Assembly: GCA_029202985.1 (NCBI GenBank)
Contig: CP119316.1
Span: 2,901,001 to 2,965,000 of the forward strand
Reading direction: 5' to 3'
From: Candidatus Andeanibacterium colombiense
Lineage (GTDB): Bacteria > Pseudomonadota > Alphaproteobacteria > Sphingomonadales > Sphingomonadaceae
DNA: 64,000 nt
Positions 13,696 to 20,582 of the stretch are shown here, in pieces. A model generated the notes under the pieces. It was not told the origin of the DNA. It saw only the letters and a program-made list of their open reading frames with translations, and did no database searches. Within the stretch, counting starts at the first letter, position 1. Each line of letters begins with the position of its first letter. Position numbers and translations under genes: made by a program.

Positions 13696-14073
13696 TCAGC
13701 GCAGCCGCTCGATCTCGGCCGACAGCCGGGCGTTGTTGCTCACGTAGTAATTCTCGACCTCGGCCAGGCGGTGGTCGATGTCGCGGAAGCGGGCGCGGAT
13801 CTCGCGCGCGGTGCGCTTCGGGCTCTGGCGGACCTGCTGCCAGTATTTCTGCTCGGCGCGGTCTTCGTAGAGCCCGACCGGCTTCTTGTTGAGGATGAAC
13901 CCCGCACCGAAGTACAGCGGGATGATCCAGCCTCCGGTCATCCCGATCAGGACCAGTGCGCCGAGCCGGACCCAACCGACGCTGACGCCGGTATAGTCGG
14001 CGATCCCGGAGCAGACGCCCATGAGCTTGCCATTCTGCTTGTCGCGGTAGAGCGTGGTGCGCGGGCTGTTCAC
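13696..14073 (-). CDS. pspC: Phage shock protein C
   Basis: 125-aa PspC-domain protein. The domain signature TTLYRDKQNGKLMGVCSGIA, DYTGVSVGWVRLGALVL and the membrane span GMTGGWIIPLYFGAGFIL occupy residues 6-64. A cytoplasmic tail (YWQQVRQSPKRTAREIRARF, then DIDHRLAEVENYYVSNNARL) forms a coiled coil. In enterobacteria PspC and PspB sense inner-membrane damage and pull PspA away from PspF. The start overlaps the pspB stop by four bases. The tail is about the usual length for alphaproteobacterial members. Confidence 0.93.
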   Translation of the reverse strand: MNSPRTTLYRDKQNGKLMGVCSGIADYTGVSVGWVRLGALVLIGMTGGWIIPLYFGAGFILNKKPVGLYEDRAEQKYWQQVRQSPKRTAREIRARFRDIDHRLAEVENYYVSNNARLSAEIERLR

Positions 14074-14366
14074 TTCTTTCCTCCCTTGAGAGCCATCATG
14101 CGGTCGAGTTCGCGCAATTTCTGATTGTCGGTTTCGAGATCCGGGATCAGGCGCGCCGGGTTGAAGTCCGGGTTGTCCGAAGCGACCAGCCGCTCGACCG
14201 TGTCCATCCGCTCATCGAGCCGCTTGGCGAGCTGGTAGAGTTCCTCCAGCAGCGATTCGTCGTCGGTGGTCAGCGTCGCGGCGGTCTTCCACTTGGTGAT
14301 GTAGTGGAAGATGATCCACGGCAGACCGAGAAAGATCGCCGGGATAATGATGACGGCTTCATCCAC
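14070..14366 (-). CDS. pspB: Phage shock protein B
   Basis: 98 aa: a membrane span (AVIIIPAIFLGLPWIIFHYI, residues 4-23) and a coiled coil (LLEELYQLAKRLDERMDTVE, then RLVASDNPDF) that aligns with the RMRERIQALESILDAEHP region of E. coli PspB. It has a longer helical C-terminus (LIPDLETDNQKLRELDRMMA) than E. coli PspB (about 74 aa). It starts 3 bp after pspA. Of the seven PspB-like products in this operon it is the closest to canonical PspB because of its SDNP..N ending and position. Confidence 0.9.
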   Translation of the reverse strand: MDEAVIIIPAIFLGLPWIIFHYITKWKTAATLTTDDESLLEELYQLAKRLDERMDTVERLVASDNPDFNPARLIPDLETDNQKLRELDRMMALKGGKK

Positions 14367-14369
14367 GGA

Positions 14370-15062
14370 TTATTCCCCCTTGTTCGAGTCTTGGCCGCCC
14401 ATCCCCAGGGCGCGCTTCATTTCTTCCAGTTCGGCGTCGATCTTGTCCGAGCCTTCCAGCGCGGCGATCTCTTCCGCCAGGCTCGGCGGGCCGCCCTGCG
14501 CGATGCTCAGCGCGTCGGCGCGGCCCTCGGCATAATCGACCCGGCGTTCGAGCTGGTCGAACCGCGCCAGCGCATCGTCGACCCGCTCGGTCGAGAGCAG
14601 CGTGCGCAATTTGACCCGGTTCTCGGCGCTTTCGAGCCGCGCGGCGATCTGGGTCTGGCGGCTGCGAGCCTCGCGCAGGCGGGTCTGCAGTTTCTGGATG
14701 TCGTCCTCATAGGCGCGCAGCGCATCGTCGAGCACCGCGATCTCCGCCTTGAGCTGGTCGGTCATGTCGCCGGCTTTCTTCTTCTCGACCAGCGCCGCCC
14801 GGGCCAGATCCTCGCGGTCCTTGCTCAGTGCGAGCTGGGCCTTGTCCGCCCAGTCGGCCTGCAGCCGGTCGAGCTTGACCGTGTGGCGGTGCATCTCCTT
14901 CTGGTCGGCGATAGTGCGCGCCGCGCTCGCGCGGACTTCCACCAGCGTCTCTTCCATCTCGAGGATGATCATGCGGATCATCTTGGTCGGATCGTCCGCC
15001 TGGTCGAGAAGCTCGTTGAAGTTCGCCGCGATAATGTCGCGGGTCCGCGAGAAAATGCCCAT
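14370..15062 (-). CDS. pspA: Phage shock protein A (ESCRT-III-like membrane effector)
   Basis: 230-aa PspA/IM30 protein, a peripheral membrane coiled-coil protein that binds stressed membrane and, in its free state, inhibits PspF. The N-terminal amphipathic helix MGIFSRTRDIIAANFNELLD and the following DDPTKMIRMIILEMEETLVE are typical; the rest is continuous coiled coil ending with DKIDAELEEMKRALG. The ATG at 15062 has an AGGAGT ribosome site and matches family N-termini. The same frame stays open for 63 codons upstream, starting at a GTG that overlaps the stop of the preceding small ORF, so an extended form cannot be excluded. Confidence 0.95.
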   Translation of the reverse strand: MGIFSRTRDIIAANFNELLDQADDPTKMIRMIILEMEETLVEVRASAARTIADQKEMHRHTVKLDRLQADWADKAQLALSKDREDLARAALVEKKKAGDMTDQLKAEIAVLDDALRAYEDDIQKLQTRLREARSRQTQIAARLESAENRVKLRTLLSTERVDDALARFDQLERRVDYAEGRADALSIAQGGPPSLAEEIAALEGSDKIDAELEEMKRALGMGGQDSNKGE

Positions 15063-15250
15063 CCAGGGGACTCCTGCCATATTTGCATTACGGGTCGGTG
15101 TGGGGCTCTGCCGCAACCGCTCGACCTCGGCGTCGAGGCGCGAACGATGCGGATGGGCCGAAGCGCCGTCAAGACGGGGGGACTGGAACCCGTCGTTGCG
15201 ATCCTGGCGCTCCGGCCCAAGCGGGGTGAGCGAATTGATGTCGTGGTCGC

Positions 15251-15412
15251 TCACGCCAACTCCACGCTGACATGGCTGTGGGCCTGCGCCAGCGGCATCG
15301 GCGCGGCCTGCAGCTGCTGGCTGAGCGTCAGCACATTGAAGGCCAGCATCGCGGCGATGCTGATCATCGCTGCTTTGCCCAGTTTGCTGGAGAAGAAGCG
15401 GCGGTCGTACAT
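15251..15412 (-). CDS. 53-aa membrane ORF heading the Psp operon
   Basis: First ORF behind the sigma-54 promoter: ATG at 15412, TGA at 15251. The product starts MYDRRFFSSKLGKAAMISIA, continues with a hydrophobic stretch (AAMLAFNVLTL), and ends in QAHSHVSVELA. A basic N-terminus, one hydrophobic span and a short His-containing tail suggest a small inner-membrane or exported peptide. An AAGGGA purine stretch lies 10-15 bp upstream of the ATG. I do not recognise a family; the position implies a role in the envelope stress response. It is too short for many gene finders and may be missed in annotations of related genomes. Confidence 0.7.
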   Translation of the reverse strand: MYDRRFFSSKLGKAAMISIAAMLAFNVLTLSQQLQAAPMPLAQAHSHVSVELA

Positions 15413-15450
15413 GGTGTGTCATCCCTTGCGAAGTCCTGTGCGGAGTGTTT

Positions 15451-15466
15451 TGCAAAGGGTGTGCCA
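15451..15466 (-). promoter_or_regulatory. Sigma-54 promoter of the Psp operon
   Basis: On the minus strand the sequence is TGGCACACCCTTTGCA, a full match to TGGCAC-N5-TTGCA with correct GG/GC spacing. It faces the small ORF and pspA, with the ATG about 40 bp downstream. The divergent gene encodes PspF, a sigma-54 activator, so regulation by PspF follows from both site and context. The activator sites should lie between 15467 and 15567 but I could not define them. Confidence 0.88.
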
Positions 15467-15567
15467 ATTCGCGCGAACGGCGGAATCGAGCCATATCCGG
15501 GGCGGCGCCCCAAACCTATGTTGGGAAATATTGCCACGAGTTGGGATTTTGCGCTATCGAGCGGCGT

Positions 15568-16590
15568 ATGGAGCGCGATAACCAGTTTATCGGTCAGTCG
15601 GGGGCGTTTCTGGACGCCGTGGAACGCGCGAGCCGCGCGGCGCCGATGCGCCGGCCCGTGCTCGTGATCGGCGAGCGGGGCACCGGCAAGGAACTCATCG
15701 CCGAACGCCTCCATCGCCTCTCGACCCGCTGGGACGAACCGCTCGTCACGATGAACTGCGCCGCTTTGCCCGAGACGCTGATCGAGGCCGAATTGTTCGG
15801 CCACGAGGCCGGGGCTTTCACCGGTGCTACCAAAGCGCGCGAAGGCCGGTTCGAGGAAGCCGACAAAGGCACCTTGTTTCTCGACGAACTGGCGACCTTG
15901 TCGATGGGCGCACAGGAACGTCTGCTCAGGGCCGTCGAATATGGCGAGGTCACCCGCATCGGCTCCTCGCGCCCGATCCGCGTCGACGTCCGCATCGTCG
16001 CGGCGACCAATGAGGATTTGCCCCGGCTCGCTGCCGAGGGGCGCTTCCGGCTCGACCTGCTCGACCGTCTGAGCTTCGAGGTTATCACCCTGCCGCCGCT
16101 GCGGGTGCGCGAAGGCGACATCGCGGTGCTGGCCGACTATTTCGGACGCCGCATGGCCGCCGAGCTCGGCTGGCCCGCCTGGCCCGGCTATTCCGAGCAC
16201 ATCCAGCACGGGCTCGAGAACCATCCCTGGCCGGGCAATGTGCGTGAATTGCGCAATGTCGTCGAACGCGCGGTCTACCGCTGGGACGATTGGAGCGAAC
16301 CGATCGCCCACGTCCAGTTCGATCCGTTCGACAGCCCGTGGAAACCCGCCTCTGCCCCCAGGCCGGCTTCAGAGGCCGGGCAGGGCGCTCCGCAACCCGC
16401 GCCATTCCAGCCCGCGCCCAAGTTCGACGACATCGAGGATCTGCGCGCGGCGGTGGATGCCCACGAGAGGGCGATCCTCGAACACGCGCTCGGCAAGCAC
16501 CGCTGGAACCAGCGCCAGACCGCCAAGGCGCTGGGGCTGACCTATGATCAGCTGAGGCATTGCATCAAGAAGCATGAGTTGACGCAGTAA
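15568..16590 (+). CDS. pspF: PspF, sigma-54-dependent activator of the Psp operon
   Basis: 340-aa bacterial enhancer-binding protein without an N-terminal sensor domain, as in PspF. The AAA+ core (residues ~7-240) has Walker A GERGTGKE, the sigma-54-contacting loop GAFTGATKAREG, Walker B GTLFLDE, and the Arg-finger region RFRLDLLDRL. A Pro/Ala-rich linker of about 35 residues precedes the C-terminal Fis-type HTH (AILEHALGKHRWNQRQTAKA, then LGLTYDQLRHCIKKH). The ATG at 15568 is the first that fits family N-termini (FIGQSGAFLDAVERA). It is divergent from the Psp operon. Confidence 0.95.
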   Translation: MERDNQFIGQSGAFLDAVERASRAAPMRRPVLVIGERGTGKELIAERLHRLSTRWDEPLVTMNCAALPETLIEAELFGHEAGAFTGATKAREGRFEEADKGTLFLDELATLSMGAQERLLRAVEYGEVTRIGSSRPIRVDVRIVAATNEDLPRLAAEGRFRLDLLDRLSFEVITLPPLRVREGDIAVLADYFGRRMAAELGWPAWPGYSEHIQHGLENHPWPGNVRELRNVVERAVYRWDDWSEPIAHVQFDPFDSPWKPASAPRPASEAGQGAPQPAPFQPAPKFDDIEDLRAAVDAHERAILEHALGKHRWNQRQTAKALGLTYDQLRHCIKKHELTQ

Positions 16591-16612
16591 AAACGACCCA
16601 ACGGGAGGGGAT

Positions 16613-17488
16613 ATGCGCAAACACCTTTTGTCGGCCTGTCTGGCATTCGCGGTCTTTGCCGGCGGGCCGGCTCTGGCGGCTGACGAACAGCCGTTGGAAA
16701 ACGCGCTGGCGGCGCCCTATCGCGCCCAGCTCGAAGAAGCGATGAGACGTGGCCGGGAGATTTTTCTCTACGATCAGGCCGCGTGGCACGCGACCGACCA
16801 GATGCTGGCTGATTTCAATAACAGCCCGGACAAGCGGCTGCGCGGTTATGTCGTGGTGCCCGGTGACACGGCCGACAAGCTGTCGGTGGTTTTCTTCGGG
16901 GACGTCGAGGGGAAGAGAGTTGAATTCGCGCGCTATGGCGTCGAAGTCGATAAGATCGTTTCACATACAATGCCTGCGGAAGGCGCGCGGCCGGCACTGT
17001 CACCGCTGGCGGAGCGTCTGATTGCTGCGCGCGATACGGCCATTCAGGAACTGATCGCCCAGAAATACGGCTTCTGCAGCGAAGCTCGGTCCAATTACGT
17101 GCTTCTCCCACCGGGCGATTACGGCGTCATCTCGGCCTATTTTCTGACGCCGCAGACCGAAAATGGCAGTTACCCGCTCGGAGGTCATTTTCGCATCGAC
17201 ATCGGGGCGGACGGCAAGGTCGTCAGCTCGCGCCGGTTCATGAACGCTTGCTTCAACGTCGATCTGCGAAATACCAAGGACAAGGATGGCGAACCGATTA
17301 CCCCTGAGGCCTTCTTCGTCACCCACCTGCTCGATCCTCAACCGACCGAAATCCATTTCTTCGAAAGCTATTACATACCGGTTGAAATGATGATCGGCAC
17401 GACCGAGAATCGTCTGGTATGGGATGTGAAGCAGGGGCGTATTCTCGATGTCGCCAATTTGCCGGATTCGCCGTCCGGGAAAGATTGA
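16613..17488 (+). CDS. Exported hypothetical protein, 291 aa
   Basis: A signal peptide (MRKHLLSACLAFAVFAGGPA, cleaved after ALA) is followed by a mature globular domain rich in beta segments (RLRGYVVVPGDTADKLSVVF, HFRIDIGADGKVVSSRRFMN, FVTHLLDPQPTEIHFFES). Two cysteines (YGFCSEARS and NACFNVDL) could form a disulphide in the periplasm. It lies 22 bp after pspF on the same strand, so it may be co-transcribed with it. I do not recognise a family and assign no function. Confidence 0.75.
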   Translation: MRKHLLSACLAFAVFAGGPALAADEQPLENALAAPYRAQLEEAMRRGREIFLYDQAAWHATDQMLADFNNSPDKRLRGYVVVPGDTADKLSVVFFGDVEGKRVEFARYGVEVDKIVSHTMPAEGARPALSPLAERLIAARDTAIQELIAQKYGFCSEARSNYVLLPPGDYGVISAYFLTPQTENGSYPLGGHFRIDIGADGKVVSSRRFMNACFNVDLRNTKDKDGEPITPEAFFVTHLLDPQPTEIHFFESYYIPVEMMIGTTENRLVWDVKQGRILDVANLPDSPSGKD

Positions 17489-17504
17489 GATCCCTCGATA
17501 GCGC

Positions 17505-17533
17505 TTGCATTCCGCGGCGACTCCGCCTATCTG
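17505..17533 (+). promoter_or_regulatory. Probable promoter of the rimP-nusA-infB operon
   Basis: TTGCAT (17505-17510), a 17-bp spacer and TATCTG (17528-17533) fit a sigma-70-type promoter. The leader before rimP contains a GC-rich hairpin (GGCGCC/GGCCGGCGC arms around 17569-17588), which could serve attenuation or RNA stability. The call is based on spacing and position only. Confidence 0.5.
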
Positions 17534-17629
17534 CGCGGCATCCCGACATTGGTAGCAACGTCCGGGCTGGCGCCGAAAGGGGCCGGCGCGAAACTCCGTT
17601 GCAGCATTGGCGGCTTATTGGAGCAGACC

Positions 17630-18199
17630 GTGGCCGATATCGCGCGCCTTATCGAAGTGATCGAACCCGAGGCTGTGGCCCTGGGCTTCGAACTCGTGCG
17701 GGTGAAGATCATCGGGGCCGAGGCTGGCGACGGCGAGCCGGCGCTGCAGATCATGGCGGAAGATCCGGCCACCGGGCAGCTCGTGATCGAACAATGTGCC
17801 GAGCTTTCACGGCGGGTTTCTGATATTATCGACGCGCTGGAAGAATCGGGCGAAGTGCTCGTCGAAGGCACCTACCGCCTCGAGGTTTCCTCGCCCGGGA
17901 TCGACCGGCCGCTTACGCGGCCCAAGGATTTCGCGAACTGGGCCGGGCACGAAGTGCGGATCGCACTCGCCGATGCGGTCACCGGCGAAGACGGCAAGCC
18001 GCGCAAGACCGTAAAGGGCGACCTTATCGGCATCGAGGGCGATATGGTCGCCGTGCAGGATTCCAAGGTCGGGCGGATTTCTTTCCCGTTCGATCAGATA
18101 CTTTCGGCGAAGCTGGTCTTGACCGACCGGCTGATCGCCGCCACCCGCCCGCTTGATACGACGGGCGCCGACGAGATTCTCGAAGAAGAGGAAGGCTGA
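17630..18199 (+). CDS. rimP: Ribosome maturation factor RimP
   Basis: 189-aa RimP, needed for maturation of the 30S subunit. The N-terminal domain (IARLIEVIEPEAVALGFELV, then RVKIIG), the central EQCAELSRRVSDIIDALEES and VEGTYRLEVSSPGIDRPLTR are all typical, followed by the SH3-like C-terminal domain. I chose GTG 17630 because a GGAG site sits 7-10 bp upstream and family members start there; a further-upstream frame would be non-homologous. nusA follows 5 bp later. Confidence 0.95.
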   Translation: MADIARLIEVIEPEAVALGFELVRVKIIGAEAGDGEPALQIMAEDPATGQLVIEQCAELSRRVSDIIDALEESGEVLVEGTYRLEVSSPGIDRPLTRPKDFANWAGHEVRIALADAVTGEDGKPRKTVKGDLIGIEGDMVAVQDSKVGRISFPFDQILSAKLVLTDRLIAATRPLDTTGADEILEEEEG

Positions 18200-18204
18200 A
18201 TACC

Positions 18205-19851
18205 ATGGCCAGTGCGATTTCCGCCAACAAGGCTGAACTGCTCGCGATCGCGAACTCGGTCGCCACCGAGAAGATGATCGACAAGTCGATTGTCATCGAG
18301 GCGATGGAAGAGGCGATCCAGAAGGCTGCCCGCGCGCGCTACGGTGCCGAGAACGACATCCGCGCCAAGCTCGATCCGCGCACCGGCGATTTGCGCCTGT
18401 GGCGCGTCGTCGAAGTGGTCGAAGAGGTCGAGGATTACTTCAAGCAGGTCGATCTCAAGGCCGCAGAGAAGCTTGAAGCCGGCGCCAAGCTGGGCGACTT
18501 CATCGTCGATCCGCTGCCGCCGGTCGATCTCGGCCGGATCGACGCGCAGAGCGCGAAGCAGGTGATCTTCCAGAAGGTCCGCGATGCCGAGCGCGAGCGC
18601 CAGTACGAAGAATTCAAGGACCGCGCCAACGAAGTGATCACCGGCGTGATCAAGTCGGTCGAATTCGGCCATGTGATCGTCAACCTCGGCCGCGCCGAGG
18701 GCGTGATCCGCCGCGACCAGCAGATCCCGCGCGAAGCCGCCCGCGTCGGTGAGCGTGTTCGTGCACTGATCATGAAGGTGGAACGCAACAACCGCGGCCC
18801 GCAGATCTTCCTCAGCCGCGCCCATCCCGAATTCATGAAGAAACTGTTCGCTCAGGAAGTCCCCGAAATCTACGACGGGATTATCGAGATCAAGGCCGCC
18901 GCCCGCGATCCGGGCAGCCGCGCGAAGATCGGCGTGATCAGCCGTGATTCCAGCATCGACCCGGTCGGCGCCTGCGTTGGCATGAAGGGCAGCCGCGTGC
19001 AGGCGGTGGTGCAGGAACTGCAGGGCGAGAAGATCGACATCATCCCGTGGAGCGAAGACACCGCGACCTTCGTGGTCAACGCGCTCCAGCCGGCGACCGT
19101 CAGCCGCGTGGTGATCGACGAGGACGAAAGCCGCATCGAAGTGGTGGTCCCCGACGACCAGCTCAGCCTCGCGATCGGCCGCCGCGGCCAGAACGTGCGC
19201 CTCGCTTCGCAGCTGACCGAAAGCCAGATCGACATCATGACCGAGCAGGAAAGCTCGGAGAAGCGCCAGAAGGAATTCGCCGAGCGTTCGAAGATGTTCG
19301 AGGAAGAACTCGACGTCGACGAGACGCTGTCGCAGCTGCTGGTCGCCGAAGGTTTCGCCGAGCTCGAGGAAGTCGCCTATGTCCAGCTCGACGAACTCGC
19401 CGGGATCGAAGGCTTCGACGATGAACTCGCGCAGGAACTTCAGTCGCGTGCGGCCGAAGCGCTCGAACGCCATGAAGAAACCGCGCGCGCCGAACGCCGC
19501 GCGCTCGGGGTCGAGGATGCGCTGGCCGAAATCCCGCATCTGACCGAGAACATGCTGGTGACGCTGGGCAAGGCCGGGATCAAGACGCTCGACGATCTCG
19601 CCGATCTCGCGACCGACGAACTGATCGCCAAGAAGCGTTCCGAACCGCGCCGCCGCAATCCGGAAGCCGGGCCGCCGATGCGGCGCCCGAATGCGCGTCC
19701 GGAAGACAAGGGCGGTGTGCTCGGCGAATACGGCCTCAACGAAGAGCAGGGCAACGAAATCATCATGGCTGCCCGCGCCCACTGGTTCGAAGACGAACCG
19801 GCCAGCGCCGCCGATACCGGGGAGGCCGCCGATGCGGATCCCTCACAATGA
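18205..19851 (+). CDS. nusA: Transcription termination/antitermination factor NusA
   Basis: 548-aa NusA. It has the N-terminal RNA-polymerase-binding domain (MASAISANKAELLAIANSVA...), S1 domain (ITGVIKSVEFGHVIVNLGRA, then EGVIRRDQQIP, ~residues 145-200), KH domains (GVISRDSSIDPVGACVGMKG and VPDDQLSLAIGRRGQNVRLA) and an acidic C-terminal region with two helix-hairpin-helix-like repeats (LLVAEGFAELEEVAYVQLDE and MLVTLGKAGIKTLDDLADLA). It controls pausing, termination and antitermination. Position between rimP and ylxR is conserved across bacteria. Its 3' end overlaps the ylxR start by 20 bp. Confidence 0.98.
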   Translation: MASAISANKAELLAIANSVATEKMIDKSIVIEAMEEAIQKAARARYGAENDIRAKLDPRTGDLRLWRVVEVVEEVEDYFKQVDLKAAEKLEAGAKLGDFIVDPLPPVDLGRIDAQSAKQVIFQKVRDAERERQYEEFKDRANEVITGVIKSVEFGHVIVNLGRAEGVIRRDQQIPREAARVGERVRALIMKVERNNRGPQIFLSRAHPEFMKKLFAQEVPEIYDGIIEIKAAARDPGSRAKIGVISRDSSIDPVGACVGMKGSRVQAVVQELQGEKIDIIPWSEDTATFVVNALQPATVSRVVIDEDESRIEVVVPDDQLSLAIGRRGQNVRLASQLTESQIDIMTEQESSEKRQKEFAERSKMFEEELDVDETLSQLLVAEGFAELEEVAYVQLDELAGIEGFDDELAQELQSRAAEALERHEETARAERRALGVEDALAEIPHLTENMLVTLGKAGIKTLDDLADLATDELIAKKRSEPRRRNPEAGPPMRRPNARPEDKGGVLGEYGLNEEQGNEIIMAARAHWFEDEPASAADTGEAADADPSQ

Positions 19852-20560
19852 GCCGCTAGGTTCCGACAGTCTGGAAGCGTCCGAGCGGCGCTGCATCCTC
19901 ACCGCGAACAAGGGTTCGCGGGATGAGCTGATCCGTCTCGCCATCTCCCCGGCCAAGCCGGACGGGAGCTGCGACGTGATGCCCGATGCGCTCGCGCGGG
20001 CACCGGGACGGGGCGCCTGGATCGGCGTGAACCGCGCCGCGCTGGAAGAGGCGCTCGGCTCGGGCAAGCTCAAGGGCGCCCTGGCGCGCGCGTTCAAGGG
20101 CGCGCCGCTGACGATCCCGGCCGATCTCGCCCAGCGAACCGAAGATGCGCTGCGGCGCGCTTTTCTCGACCGGCTGGGTCTCGAAATGCGCGCGGGAAAG
20201 CTTATATTGGGAACTGACCGCATCGCCGATCACGCGCGCGGCGGCTCAATCTCATGGCTTGCCCATGCGGCCGATGCCGGAGAAGACGGCTCAAAGAAGC
20301 TCGACCAGGCGCTGCGTGTCGGAATGGACGCGGAGGGCTCCGGTCTGACGGGAGAGCGCTTGCCGCTGGACCGCGCGGCACTGTCTGTGGCATTGGGCCG
20401 CGACAATGTCGTCCACCTGGCGCTGGCCGATCGCGGATCGGCCGAGCGGGTCGCGATCCCTTTAGGGCGCCTGGTGCGGTTTTTGGGAGCCAATCCCGCG
20501 GCTGACACGGCTTCCGGCGAGACCGAGAACAATGCTGCACGTGCAGCGACGACGAACTGA
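19832..20560 (+). CDS. YlxR-type RNA-binding protein (DUF448) with C-terminal L7Ae-like part
   Basis: 242 aa. The N-terminal DUF448 domain shows ERRCILTANKGSRDELIRLA and the RGAWIGVNRAALEEAL signature (residues ~15-90). A C-terminal half (LDRLGLEMRAGKLILGTDRI, then ADHARGGSISWLAHAADAG) resembles an L7Ae-like nucleic-acid-binding fold seen in alphaproteobacterial members. In Firmicutes the YlxR homologue (RnpM) binds RNase P RNA; the role here is unproven. The start at 19832 has a GGAGG site inside nusA. The gene sits in its conserved place between nusA and infB, and ends 22 bp before infB. Confidence 0.88.
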   Translation: MRIPHNEPLGSDSLEASERRCILTANKGSRDELIRLAISPAKPDGSCDVMPDALARAPGRGAWIGVNRAALEEALGSGKLKGALARAFKGAPLTIPADLAQRTEDALRRAFLDRLGLEMRAGKLILGTDRIADHARGGSISWLAHAADAGEDGSKKLDQALRVGMDAEGSGLTGERLPLDRAALSVALGRDNVVHLALADRGSAERVAIPLGRLVRFLGANPAADTASGETENNAARAATTN

Positions 20561-20582
20561 GAATAGGACGAAAAGCAGGCGT

